Shown here: piece after piece, positions 45,671-54,266 of the stretch
Layout of the letters: each line of letters begins with the position of its first letter
Position numbering within the stretch: the stretch's first letter is position 1
From: Devosia sp. RR2S18
Lineage (GTDB): Bacteria > Pseudomonadota > Alphaproteobacteria > Rhizobiales > Devosiaceae
Assembly: GCF_030177755.1 (NCBI RefSeq)
Contig: NZ_CP126539.1
Coordinates: forward strand, 3,780,001-3,844,000
Direction: 5' to 3'
DNA: 64,000 bases
Position numbers and translations under genes: made by a program
Notes under the pieces: generated by a model
What the model was told of the DNA's origin: nothing
Seen by the model: only the letters and a program-made list of their open reading frames with translations
Databases searched by the model: none

Positions 45671-45684
45671 ACGAACTGGTTAGT
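45671..45684. promoter_or_regulatory. TetR-type operator, site 2: ACGAACTGGTTAGT
   Basis: Palindrome between divergent aroE-like and tetR genes, 41 bases before the tetR start; fits autoregulation and control of the dehydrogenase. Confidence 0.65.
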
Positions 45685-45724
45685 TTAGTCAACAGCGTCC
45701 GACGAAGCGAAGGTTCGGTTACCC

Positions 45725-46387
45725 ATGAGAACGGAAAACCCCGTCAAGGCACCTCGTCCATCTGCGCGTACCCAAGACCCCGAAGGCACCCGGCAGAACA
45801 TCATCGAGGTAGCATCCCAGGAGTTTGCGGAAAACGGATTAGCAGGTGCTCGCATTGACGAGATTGCCGCCAAGACGCGCTTCAGCAAGCGCATGATTTA
45901 CTACTATTTTAGGGACAAAGAAGGACTTTACCTGAGCGCACTGGAGCACGCCTACAGCCAAGTGCGAGAGGGTGAGGCCCATCTGGACATTGACGGCCTT
46001 GCACCTACCGAGGCTCTGCAAAGGATAACCGAATTCACCTTTGACCACCACCATCAGCACGAGGCGTTCATTCGCATGGTGATGATCGAAAACATTCATG
46101 GCGCTCAGTATCTAAAAAAGTCCGAAGCCATAAGCAGGCTCAACGTTACCGCCATCAGCCACATCCAAGCTCTTTATGAGAAAGGCGTTGGCGAAGGTGT
46201 CTTCCGCCCCGGCCTAGACCCACTGGATATTCATTGGCAGATCAGCGCCCTATGCTTCTTCAACGTGTCCAACCGAGCAACTTTCTCTCATCTTTTTGGT
46301 AGGGACATGGGTGCTCAGAGTGTCCAGAAGGCCCTACGGCAGAACACGGTGGAGATGGTGGCACGCTACGTCATGCTACATCCCTGA
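45725..46387 (+). CDS. TetR-family regulator of the quinate/shikimate block
   Basis: 220 residues. TetR_N helix-turn-helix 'DPEGTRQNIIEVASQEFAEN', 'ARIDEIAAKTRFSKRMIYYY' and 'FRDKEGLYLSALEHAYSQV', then a TetR_C domain with 'EAFIRMVMIENIHGAQYL'. Three similar palindromes near its own promoter, the aroE-like gene, the quiC operon and the dctP/gntR gap are the likely targets. Effector may be a hydroaromatic acid. Confidence 0.9.
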   Translation: MRTENPVKAPRPSARTQDPEGTRQNIIEVASQEFAENGLAGARIDEIAAKTRFSKRMIYYYFRDKEGLYLSALEHAYSQVREGEAHLDIDGLAPTEALQRITEFTFDHHHQHEAFIRMVMIENIHGAQYLKKSEAISRLNVTAISHIQALYEKGVGEGVFRPGLDPLDIHWQISALCFFNVSNRATFSHLFGRDMGAQSVQKALRQNTVEMVARYVMLHP

Positions 46388-46429
46388 CGAGCTCGCCGGA
46401 TTGACGGGAGTAGCATAGCCACGATATTA

Positions 46430-46443
46430 ACTAAACGGTTAGT
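46430..46443. promoter_or_regulatory. TetR-type operator, site 3: ACTAAACGGTTAGT
   Basis: Palindrome 39 bases before the first gene of the quiC operon; closest to the ideal ACTAAC-CG-GTTAGT form of TetR sites. Confidence 0.65.
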
Positions 46444-46481
46444 CCAGCAGGGCGACAGGTAGTGATAAGGGGAGAGAGTGC

Positions 46482-46721
46482 TTGAAAGCGGCAAACCTCT
46501 ATTGTGTGCAGCCCATATCACAGAGCGCGGGTGGGGACTACGACATGGGGCAAACCGTTGAGGCGCCCGGACCATACGAGGCGGCCCGGCTCGTCTTAGG
46601 TGAGAACATCTGCCTGGATGGGTCGAGGAGCGACATTTGCGCCCGTGTAGTGCGAATAGATCAGCAGTACCGTGCCGTCAGCACCACCATCTACTCCCGC
46701 ACATCGAGGAACTCGCCATGA
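46482..46721 (+). CDS. Small protein at the head of the quiC operon, unknown
   Basis: 79 residues, TTG start with GGGGAGAGAG just before. 'LYCVQPISQSAGGDYDMGQT' and 'EAPGPYEAARLVLGENICLD' look like a genuine folded protein and resemble short proteins seen elsewhere in alphaproteobacteria; function unknown. The ATGA overlap with the next gene supports it being translated. Confidence 0.6.
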   Translation: MKAANLYCVQPISQSAGGDYDMGQTVEAPGPYEAARLVLGENICLDGSRSDICARVVRIDQQYRAVSTTIYSRTSRNSP

Positions 46722-47044
46722 TCGAACACATTCTCGTTGCGGGTGTACATCCCGAGCGCGCTGATGAGCTTACCCGTGCGCTAGCGGGCTTCTGCGCTGA
46801 GGTATTGGTAGAGTTGCCAACGATCGTGCGGTGCACGAGCGGTCCGAACTTCAATCCCCGGTCTTTAGCGCAAGGCCACACTCATGGCCTTTATGCCCTC
46901 ATACCAGACGATGAGACGCTGCAACGCTATCTTTCGTGCGAGAGGCACCAAGCTTTAGTTCAGCATCTCGATGAACTCGGAGCCGTTCGCTTCGCTTTGG
47001 ATTTTCGGGCTGAAGGCCTAGGTACGGGTGCATTCTCGCAATGA
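46718..47044 (+). CDS. Dabb-like (stress-responsive A/B barrel) small protein
   Basis: 108 residues. 'MIEHILVAGVHPERADELTR' opens like the Dabb/ferredoxin-like barrel family, with 'GHTHGLYALIPDDETLQRYL' and 'CERHQALVQHLDELG' (H-x-x-h near the end). Such dimeric barrels serve in aromatic degradation as isomerase- or decarboxylase-like enzymes; exact role here unknown. Overlaps quiC by 4 bases, so part of its operon. Confidence 0.7.
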   Translation: MIEHILVAGVHPERADELTRALAGFCAEVLVELPTIVRCTSGPNFNPRSLAQGHTHGLYALIPDDETLQRYLSCERHQALVQHLDELGAVRFALDFRAEGLGTGAFSQ

Positions 47045-48933
47045 AAACATCAATCGCGACCGTATCGATAAGCGGTGAGTTACCCGAGAAGTTGCAGGCC
47101 ATCGCGGCCGCTGGCTTCGATGGAGTGGAGATCTTCGAGAACGATTTCCTGACCTTTGGGGGCACGCCGCAAGAAGTCGGAGCCATGGTTGCGGACCATG
47201 GGCTTGAGATCACCGTCTTTCAGCCCTTCCGAGACTTCGAGGCCCTGCCGGAACCACAGCGGCAGAAGGCGTTCGATCGTGCCGAACGGAAGTTCGATCT
47301 TATGGGAGAACTGGGAACCGATCTCGTCTTGGTTTGCTCAAACGTCTCCCCGCTGGCGCGCGGTGGCGTGGACAGAGCGGCAGCCGATTTCCACGAGTTG
47401 GGGGAACGAGCAGCTAAAAGGAACATCCGGGTAGGATACGAGGCCCTGGCATGGGGCAGGCACATCTCCGACCATCGTGATGCTTGGGAGATAGTTCGAC
47501 GGGCCGATCACCCGAACATCGGCCTAATTCTTGACAGCTTCCATACATTGTCGCGCAAGATCGACCCGGAAAGCATCCGGGCCATCCCGGGAGACAAGAT
47601 TTTCCTAGTTCAGCTCGCTGATGCCCCGCTCATCGACATGGATCTGCTGTACTGGAGTCGGCACTTCCGCAACATGCCAGGCGAGGGTGATCTCCCCGTC
47701 GTCCCGTTCATGAGGGCGGTGGCAGCGACGGGTTACGACGGCCCACTATCGCTCGAGATTTTCAACGATCAGTTCCGCGCCGGCTCGCCAAGGGCAATTG
47801 CCAACGACGGGCACCGTTCACTGCTCTATCTGATGGACGAAGTGGCACGGGTCGAGCCACAACTGGCCATCTCCGTTCCAGCTATGCCGCCACGGATCGA
47901 AGTGAACAACATCGAATTCGTGGAATTCACGGCGGACGAGGAGGATGGGGAGAAACTCGCAAAGCTCCTGAGGACGATGGGCTTCAGAAGAGCAGGGAAG
48001 CATCGCTCGAAGGATGTGACCCTCTATACGCAAGGCGGCATTCACCTCGTCATCAACACCGAAAGAGAGGGCCTAGCCCACTCCTGCTTCATCACCCACG
48101 GCACGTCCGCGTACGCGATCGGTTTGAGAGTTTCGGACGCCCGCGCCACGCTTGAGCGTGCAAGTGTGCTGGGCGCGAAGATGTTCGAGCAGGCGGTCGG
48201 ACCTGGTGAGCTAAAGATACCAGCCATCCGTGGTGTGGGTGGCGGCGTCCTCTACTTCATCGACGACAAGAGTGAACTTAAGGACGTATGGGATCTCGAG
48301 TTCGAAGCGGTAGGTGAGCAAGAGACGGCTGAGGACGCCGGTCTGACCGGCGTGGATCATCTTGCGCAAACGATGAACTACGAGGAGATGCTGACTTGGC
48401 TCCTCTTCTACCGCTCCATCTTCGCGACCGAGAAAAGTCCAATGGTGGATGTACCAGATCCCTCGGGCCTGGTCCGCAGCCAGGTCATCGAGAATGCCTC
48501 GGGCTCGTTGCGCCTCACCCTCAACGGGGCTGAGAACAGGCGTACCTTGGCCGGTCACTTCATCGCAGAAACCTTTGGGTCAAGCGTGCAGCACGTGGCG
48601 TTCTCCTCCAGCGACGTCGTTAACTCTGCGGAGCAGATGCAGTCTGCCGGGTTCTCAGTCCTGGAGATTACACCGAACTACTACGACGACCTCGAAGCCC
48701 GGTTCGACCTTGACCCGGAGTTCCTCGCAACCCTGAAGTCTCTGAACATCCTGTACGACAAGGATGATCATGGCGAGTATCTGCAGTTCTACAGCACCAA
48801 TTTTGGCGAAGGCTTCTTCATTGAGGTCGTGGAACGCAGGGGAGGATATCGCGGCTTCGGTGCGGCAAACGCACCCTTCAGAATTGCCGCACAGAAACGC
48901 TCGATCCGCAGGCCTTCGATGCCCAGCATTTAA
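47041..48933 (+). CDS. quiC: 3-dehydroshikimate dehydratase, QuiC/HPPD-like fusion
   Basis: 630 residues in two parts. Residues 1-270 form a TIM-barrel of the AsbF/xylose-isomerase-like type: 'MKTSIATVSISGELPEKLQA', 'GFDGVEIFENDF', 'RVGYEALAWGRHISDH' (metal Glu), 'IGLILDSFHTLS' (Asp/His) and 'GYDGPLSLEIFND' (Glu). Residues 290-620 are a 4-hydroxyphenylpyruvate-dioxygenase-like VOC pair ('NNIEFVEFTADEEDGEKLAK', 'GVDHLAQTMNYEEMLTW', 'EYLQFYSTNFGEGFFIEVVE'). This fusion is the bacterial QuiC1 type, which dehydrates 3-dehydroshikimate to protocatechuate; the pca operon in the same window uses the product. Confidence 0.9.
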   Translation: MKTSIATVSISGELPEKLQAIAAAGFDGVEIFENDFLTFGGTPQEVGAMVADHGLEITVFQPFRDFEALPEPQRQKAFDRAERKFDLMGELGTDLVLVCSNVSPLARGGVDRAAADFHELGERAAKRNIRVGYEALAWGRHISDHRDAWEIVRRADHPNIGLILDSFHTLSRKIDPESIRAIPGDKIFLVQLADAPLIDMDLLYWSRHFRNMPGEGDLPVVPFMRAVAATGYDGPLSLEIFNDQFRAGSPRAIANDGHRSLLYLMDEVARVEPQLAISVPAMPPRIEVNNIEFVEFTADEEDGEKLAKLLRTMGFRRAGKHRSKDVTLYTQGGIHLVINTEREGLAHSCFITHGTSAYAIGLRVSDARATLERASVLGAKMFEQAVGPGELKIPAIRGVGGGVLYFIDDKSELKDVWDLEFEAVGEQETAEDAGLTGVDHLAQTMNYEEMLTWLLFYRSIFATEKSPMVDVPDPSGLVRSQVIENASGSLRLTLNGAENRRTLAGHFIAETFGSSVQHVAFSSSDVVNSAEQMQSAGFSVLEITPNYYDDLEARFDLDPEFLATLKSLNILYDKDDHGEYLQFYSTNFGEGFFIEVVERRGGYRGFGAANAPFRIAAQKRSIRRPSMPSI

Positions 48934-49545
48934 GTGCCACAACGGGGTCCCAACAAGCAGTGGGCGAGACGAAGCGGGCGCCGAGTCTTAGATGCTAGCT
49001 GCGCCCACTCGATAAAGCAGCAACTCGACGGGCGTTTCGTCCTTTTCATTGGGATGATGGGATGTGGCAAGTCCCTCATGGGCCGCATGTTGGCATCCGA
49101 GTTGGGCTTGCCCTTCCTAGATCTCGATCACGAAGCAGAGGCCGCAGCCGGACTCACCATCTCGGAGATCTTCGGGAGCTACGGCCAAGCCGAGTTTAGA
49201 CGTCTGGAGGAACGGATCTTCTCCCGCCTGATTGGTGGCGGGCAGTCCGTGATTTCCCTGGGCGGAGGAACCTGGCTTTCGGAGGAGGTCCGCCAGCAGG
49301 CGAGACACAAGGCAGTCACTGTGTGGTTAGACACTCCACTCGAAGTGCTAGTGAGACGCACAGCACACCGAAGCCATAGACCATTGCTTGCGGGGGAGAG
49401 CGCCGCCAGTTCACTCGCTGATCTCCTTAATGAACGGCTGCCCATCTATCGACTAGCAGACCTGCCCGTAGCCCTCGGGGATCAGTCCCCACGTGCGGCC
49501 CTGAACAAGGTCACACTTGAGTTGAACTCGTGGTTGGGCAGTTAA
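48934..49545 (+). CDS. Shikimate kinase-like protein
   Basis: 203 residues if started at GTG 48934, which directly follows the quiC stop; the first ~30 residues are not typical and a later start is possible, though none with a clear ribosome site. P-loop 'LFIGMMGCGKSLMGRMLASE', shikimate-binding D-x-D in 'PFLDLDHEAEAAAG', 'FRRLEERIF' and 'VISLGGGTWLSEEVR', lid region 'HRSHRPLL'. Phosphorylates shikimate. An extra copy beside catabolic genes is unusual and would divert shikimate to the anabolic route. Confidence 0.8.
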   Translation: MPQRGPNKQWARRSGRRVLDASCAHSIKQQLDGRFVLFIGMMGCGKSLMGRMLASELGLPFLDLDHEAEAAAGLTISEIFGSYGQAEFRRLEERIFSRLIGGGQSVISLGGGTWLSEEVRQQARHKAVTVWLDTPLEVLVRRTAHRSHRPLLAGESAASSLADLLNERLPIYRLADLPVALGDQSPRAALNKVTLELNSWLGS

Positions 49546-49685
49546 CAAGAGAGCTCTATCCCGTCGGCATTAGTTTCTTGGTATTCAGACCGCCTTGCCG
49601 CGGGCCTGCCACTTCGGCGACCTACTGAGCACACCAGGTGGTTCGGCAAGCCCAGCGACGCGCGGTTTGCTTTCATTCCCCAATT

Positions 49686-49702
49686 TGTTATGTGTCATTA
49701 CC
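49686..49702. promoter_or_regulatory. MarR-type palindrome upstream of amidohydrolase: TGTTATG-TGT-CATTACC
   Basis: One mismatch from the ideal arms; 39 bases before the GTG start at 49741. Confidence 0.5.
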
Positions 49703-49740
49703 ATTATAGGTAGCTATTGCCGCCAACAGGAGGAAAGCCA

Positions 49741-50616
49741 GTGGTCGATTTCAAGAGCATACGAGCTATCGACATACATACCCACGCAGAGGAGCCGTGC
49801 GGGCTTCATGCCGACGATGGTTATGACGAACTTCAAACGACCATGGCCAAATACTTCCGCGCACCTTGGGCCCACCCTCCCACGATCCCAGAGACTGCTG
49901 CGCACTATCGGTCCATGAACATCGCAGCAGTGATATTTCCGGTCGATGCGGAGCGGGAGACAGGCTTTCGGAGGTACAAGAACGAAGAGGTAGCTGAGCT
50001 CTGCGCCCAGAACTCAGACATCTTGATCCCCTTCGCCTCGATCGACCCTCACAAGGGGAAGCTAGGGGCGCGCGAGGCCCGGAATCTGGTGGAGCATCAT
50101 GGTGTGCAAGGCTTCAAGCTACATCCTACCATGCAGGGCTTCTATCCGAACGATCGGCTTGCTTACCCGCTGTATGAAGCCATAGCAGAGTCCGGCAAGC
50201 CGGCGCTGTTTCATACCGGCCAAACCGGTGTAGGCGCCGGCATGCCGGGCGGAAATGGCATGAAGCTCAAATACTCCAACCCTATGTTCATCGACGATGT
50301 CGCAGCTGACTTCCCCGACATGAACATCATACTCGCGCATCCCTCTTTTCCTTGGCAGGAGGAAGCGCTTGCAGTGGCCACTCACAAGCCAAATGTCTAC
50401 ATCGACCTCTCCGGTTGGTCGCCGAAGTACTTCCCGCCGATCCTCATTCGGTACGCCAACACCGTGCTAAAGCATAAGATGCTGTTTGGATCCGACTGGC
50501 CAATGATCGCACCGGAACGGTGGTTGACCGCCTTTGAAGACGCGGAGTTCAAGGAAGAAGTTCGTCCCCTCATTCTCAAGCAAAACGCCATGCAGCTTCT
50601 CGGCGTCACCGGCTGA
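49741..50616 (+). CDS. Amidohydrolase-2 family enzyme (CouO-like position)
   Basis: 291 residues; GTG 49741 with AGGAGG 8 bases before. TIM-barrel metal enzyme: 'IRAIDIHTHAEEP' (HxH), 'GVQGFKLHPTMQGFYPND' (His), 'MNIILAHPSFPWQEEAL' (His) and 'MLFGSDWPMIAPERW' (Asp). Family includes decarboxylases and C-C hydrolases of aromatic acids. Beside a CoA ligase, crotonase and dehydrogenase it is well placed to cleave an aryl beta-ketoacyl-CoA, as proposed for CouO of Rhodococcus; this is inference. Confidence 0.8.
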   Translation: MVDFKSIRAIDIHTHAEEPCGLHADDGYDELQTTMAKYFRAPWAHPPTIPETAAHYRSMNIAAVIFPVDAERETGFRRYKNEEVAELCAQNSDILIPFASIDPHKGKLGAREARNLVEHHGVQGFKLHPTMQGFYPNDRLAYPLYEAIAESGKPALFHTGQTGVGAGMPGGNGMKLKYSNPMFIDDVAADFPDMNIILAHPSFPWQEEALAVATHKPNVYIDLSGWSPKYFPPILIRYANTVLKHKMLFGSDWPMIAPERWLTAFEDAEFKEEVRPLILKQNAMQLLGVTG

Positions 50617-50674
50617 ATCGGTCGTCTAGTAGAAGCCGGGGCCAATCACGCCAATTGCGCAATAGCCCTAATAT

Positions 50675-50691
50675 TGTTATGATTCATAACA
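50675..50691. promoter_or_regulatory. MarR-type palindrome upstream of CoA ligase: TGTTATG-ATT-CATAACA
   Basis: Perfect 7-bp arms, 17 bases before the ligase ATG, overlapping the ribosome-site side of the promoter; good repressor position. Confidence 0.65.
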
Positions 50692-50707
50692 CAAGGGAGG
50701 AGCTATC

Positions 50708-52573
50708 ATGAATGCTGTAAGTGTGCCCCTACGGCAGGTCCGGATGGGCCGGTTGGCCGTGCGGGTGCAGGAACGCGAGGACGGATCGATGATTGTGGCC
50801 TCCGACGAGGCACTCGGCCCCTATCCCCGGTCAATCATCGACGCAATCGAAGTCTGGGCAGAGAAGACGCCTGACGTTACCATGGTGGCAGACCGCGGTT
50901 CTGATGGTGAGTGGCGCAAACTCACTTACCGCCAGGTAACCGAGCTGCTTAGGCCGCTCGGCCAGGCACTCCTCAATGCAAACCTCTCTAGCGAACGGCC
51001 GCTGGCAATACTTTCCGGCAACGAGGCGGAACACCTGCTGCTGGGCTTGGCAGCCATCTCGGTCGGCGTGCCATACGCGCCGGTCTCCCCTGCTTATTCG
51101 TTGCTGTCGAGCGACTTCGGCAAACTCAGGCACATCATAGAGAAGCTCACGCCCGGTATGGTCTACGCGTCGGACGGCGCTGCGTTCGGTCCAGCGATAG
51201 CCGCCGTGGTTCCCGCAGAGATCCCGCTCCTGGTGCGCAGCAATCCGCCGTTGAGCCGCGTGAGCCTCACTTTCGATGAGCTGTTGACCACTAGTGTAAA
51301 TACGGCGGTAGACGACGCGAGGGCGAAGGTCACGCCTGACACCATCGCCAAGGTACTCTTCACCTCTGGCTCTACGGGAATGCCCAAGGGAGTCGTTACG
51401 ACCAATCGTATGATGTCGTGCAATCAGGAGATGATCCGGTCAGCTTTGGCATTTCTACAGGACGAGCCACCGGTACTACTGGACTGGATGCCTTGGAATC
51501 ACGTGGCTGGCGGAAGTCACAACACCGGTATCGCCTTCTTCAATGGAGGCACCTTCTACATCGACGATGGTCAGCCCACGCCGAAGGGCATCGCAAAGAC
51601 GCTGCGCAACTTGCGCGAGGTACAACCCACGGTCTACTTCTCCGTGCCGAAGGGATACGAGTTCCTGGTGGCTGCCTTCGCCGACGATCACGAGGTTCGT
51701 CGAAGCTTCTTCTCAAGAATGAAACTCATGCAGTATGCTGGGGCTAGCCTATCCCAGCACGTTTTCGACGGCTTGAACGAAGCGGCTCAAGCCGAATTGG
51801 GCGAGCGAGTTACGATCATCACTGGATACGGCTCTACCGAGACGGCCCCGTTTGCGTTCACTACCACGTGGGCGGCGCCTCAAGCAGGTCACATCGGTTT
51901 GCCCGCGGCCGGCATGACCATCAAGCTTGTTCCTAACGGCGACAAGCTAGAGGTCCGGCTAAAGGGGCCGAACGTCACTCCGGGTTACTGGCGAGACGAG
52001 GAAAAGTCGAAAGCGGCATTTGACGAAGAAGGTTTTTATTGCATCGGCGACGCCATACGCCCCCTCGACCCGCTAGACATTTCAAAAGGCTTCGCCTTCG
52101 ACGGGCGCGTCAGCGAGGACTTTAAGCTTTCTACCGGGACTTGGGTCAATTTCGCTGCCGTGCGAAAAGCCGTGATCGATGCCTGCGCCCCCCTGATCCG
52201 CGATGTTGTGCTCACGGGAGCGGACCGCAATTACATCGGCGCTCTGATATTCCCGGACGTGGAGGCTTGCATCCGTTGCGCGGCCCTACCTGCCGGCACC
52301 GGCGCTGGTGACGTGATCGCTCATCCGGAGATCACTCGCAGATTCCAGGAAAGTTTGGCTCAACTGGCGCAGAAAGCTACGGGAAGCTCCAATCACGTCG
52401 CTCGGGCTCTCGTGATGAGTGCTCCACCCAGTATTGATGCAGGTGAGGTGACCGACAAAGGTTCAATCAACCAGCGAACTGTGCTTGCGGCGAGGAAGTA
52501 TCTCGTGGAGCAACTCCACGCCGAGGATGCCCAGGAGCCTGTGCTGCATCTGCCGCGTACCGAGCAGAGGTGA
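50708..52573 (+). CDS. Feruloyl/hydroxycinnamoyl-CoA synthetase
   Basis: 621 residues. AMP-forming ligase: 'KVLFTSGSTGMPKGVVTTNR' (P-loop), 'LDWMPWNHVAGGSHNTGIAF', 'IITGYGSTETAPFAFTTTW', 'EGFYCIGDAI'. The N-terminal 'LGPYPRSIIDAIEVWAEKTP' and 'PYAPVSPAYSLLSSDFGKLR' are those of feruloyl-CoA synthases (fcs). Activates ferulate, caffeate or coumarate with CoA. First of three genes (ligase, SDR, crotonase) on one transcript. The C-terminal Lys region differs from classic ligases, as usual in this group. Confidence 0.88.
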   Translation: MNAVSVPLRQVRMGRLAVRVQEREDGSMIVASDEALGPYPRSIIDAIEVWAEKTPDVTMVADRGSDGEWRKLTYRQVTELLRPLGQALLNANLSSERPLAILSGNEAEHLLLGLAAISVGVPYAPVSPAYSLLSSDFGKLRHIIEKLTPGMVYASDGAAFGPAIAAVVPAEIPLLVRSNPPLSRVSLTFDELLTTSVNTAVDDARAKVTPDTIAKVLFTSGSTGMPKGVVTTNRMMSCNQEMIRSALAFLQDEPPVLLDWMPWNHVAGGSHNTGIAFFNGGTFYIDDGQPTPKGIAKTLRNLREVQPTVYFSVPKGYEFLVAAFADDHEVRRSFFSRMKLMQYAGASLSQHVFDGLNEAAQAELGERVTIITGYGSTETAPFAFTTTWAAPQAGHIGLPAAGMTIKLVPNGDKLEVRLKGPNVTPGYWRDEEKSKAAFDEEGFYCIGDAIRPLDPLDISKGFAFDGRVSEDFKLSTGTWVNFAAVRKAVIDACAPLIRDVVLTGADRNYIGALIFPDVEACIRCAALPAGTGAGDVIAHPEITRRFQESLAQLAQKATGSSNHVARALVMSAPPSIDAGEVTDKGSINQRTVLAARKYLVEQLHAEDAQEPVLHLPRTEQR

Positions 52574-52628
52574 TGTTGCCGATCTCAAAGGCGCCTGAGC
52601 TGCAAGCCTCATCCAAGGATTCTCCTCC

Positions 52629-53387
52629 ATGAAACTTTCCGGAACGACTGCTTTCGTAACTGGCGCCGCCTCGGGGCTTGGTGCTGCCATGGCTAAGCAC
52701 TTGGCGGCGGCAGGGGCCAGAGTTGCGGTCTTCGACCGGAACTCGGGTGGGCAAGCCGTGGCGGACGCTATTGGCGGCGTGTACATTCAATGTGACGTGG
52801 CCGACGCGAAGGAAGCTGAAGCTGCGGTCGGTGAGGCTGTGTCAGTCTTGGGCAACCCTTCTGTGCTCGTGAACTGTGCCGGTGTGGGCACGGCAAAACG
52901 TATTGTCGGTAGAGAAGGACCGATGCCTCTTGAGGACTTCGAGCGAGTTGTTCGCATCAATCTCATCGGCAGTTTCAACATGCTTCGCCTTGCTGCTCAT
53001 GCCATGCAGGCGCGGGAGCCCGATAGTAATGGGCAACGTGGGGTGATCATCTCGACCGCCTCGGTGGCTGCTTATGAGGGGCAGGTCGGCCAAGCTGCTT
53101 ATGCCGCCTCTAAAGGTGGCATCGTAGCGTTGACACTGCCGGCCGCTCGCGAGTTCGCGCAGTTCGGCATTCGTGTTCTTGCCGTTGCCCCAGGCCTCTT
53201 CCTCACTCCATTGCTGCAGGAGCTGCCTGACGACGTGCAGACTGCGTTAGCGGCATCTATCCCCAATCCATCGCGGCTCGGCAGGCCCGAGGAATTCGCA
53301 CACCTGGTGCTGGCATTAGCCGAAAACGACTACATGAACGGGGAAGTGGTGCGGCTGGACGGCGGTCTCCGCATGCAGGCGAAATAA
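52629..53387 (+). CDS. Short-chain dehydrogenase (HSD10/3-hydroxyacyl-CoA type)
   Basis: 252 residues. NAD site 'TAFVTGAASGLGAAMAKHLA', 'VLVNCAGVGTAKRIV', catalytic Ser ~142 ('VIISTASVAAYEGQVGQAAY') and Y-x-x-x-K ('YAASKGG'), and tail 'NPSRLGRPEEFAHLVLALAE'. The sequence type is HSD10, which oxidises 3-hydroxyacyl-CoA; here probably the 3-hydroxy-arylpropanoyl-CoA made by the crotonase. Confidence 0.88.
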   Translation: MKLSGTTAFVTGAASGLGAAMAKHLAAAGARVAVFDRNSGGQAVADAIGGVYIQCDVADAKEAEAAVGEAVSVLGNPSVLVNCAGVGTAKRIVGREGPMPLEDFERVVRINLIGSFNMLRLAAHAMQAREPDSNGQRGVIISTASVAAYEGQVGQAAYAASKGGIVALTLPAAREFAQFGIRVLAVAPGLFLTPLLQELPDDVQTALAASIPNPSRLGRPEEFAHLVLALAENDYMNGEVVRLDGGLRMQAK

Positions 53388-53448
53388 CTCACTTAAACCT
53401 GAGCGGTTCGGAACGGCTCCGGTCTGACATCATCCCAGTCGAGGTATT

Positions 53449-54243
53449 ATGAGCGAAACGTCTGAAGCTACTCACCGCGGGCTGGTTACAGTCTCGCAGA
53501 TTGGGAACGTGGCGCACCTGAGGTTCGATAGGCCTGAGAAGCGTAACGCCTTGAACGACGCCACAATCACTGCAATCGATGAGTTCTTCTCATCGCCCCC
53601 AGCCGCTGTCCGGGCGATCGTTCTCTCTGGCGCTGGCGGCCATTTTTCATCCGGATTGGATCTGAGCGAACAGGTGCACCGTGAACCTCTTGCGGTTATG
53701 GCGCACTCCCGCAACTGGCACCGGGTCATGGAGCTGCTTCAGAACTCACCCGTGCCGGTAATCGCAGCTATGACAGGGGCTGTCATGGGAGGCGGCCTCG
53801 AGCTTGCGGCCGCCTGCCACGTCCGCTTGGCGGAGGAAGGCGTGCAATTTCGGATGCCGGAGGGGCTCCGGGGCATCTTCGTAGGGGGCGGCGGCTCGGT
53901 GCGAATATCGCGCCTCATCGGGTCCGATCGCCTGATCGAGATGATGCTCACCGGCCGAATCTACTCGGGCGCAGAAGGGGAGCGAATAGGGCTTGCTCAC
54001 TACGTGGTTCCCGAGGGCCGAGCCTTGGAAAAGGCATTCGAGCTAGCCCACCGCATCGCCGAGAATTCCCCTGCCATCAATCAGTTTATCATTCAGGCAA
54101 TTGGAAAGATTGCTGCTATGCCGCCGGAGGCCGGCCTCTATGCAGAGAGCTTGACAGCGGCGCTAAGCCAGACCGGCCCAGATGCCGAGGAAGGTCTGCG
54201 TGCCTTTTTGGAGAAGCGGAAGCCAGTTTTTGGTCGCTCCTGA
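53449..54243 (+). CDS. Crotonase-family enoyl-CoA hydratase
   Basis: 264 residues. Crotonase fold: 'VAHLRFDRPEKRNALNDATI', oxyanion segment 1 'AGGHFSSGLDLSEQVH', segment 2 'AAMTGAVMGGGLELAAACHV', 'RMPEGLRGIFVGGGGSVRIS'. Acts on hydroxycinnamoyl-CoA; either simple hydration (beta-oxidative route) or hydration plus retro-aldol (vanillin route). The SDR beside it and the absence of a vanillin dehydrogenase favour the first. Confidence 0.88.
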   Translation: MSETSEATHRGLVTVSQIGNVAHLRFDRPEKRNALNDATITAIDEFFSSPPAAVRAIVLSGAGGHFSSGLDLSEQVHREPLAVMAHSRNWHRVMELLQNSPVPVIAAMTGAVMGGGLELAAACHVRLAEEGVQFRMPEGLRGIFVGGGGSVRISRLIGSDRLIEMMLTGRIYSGAEGERIGLAHYVVPEGRALEKAFELAHRIAENSPAINQFIIQAIGKIAAMPPEAGLYAESLTAALSQTGPDAEEGLRAFLEKRKPVFGRS

Positions 54244-54266
54244 CCTTCAAGGCACGGCGCTGAAGG

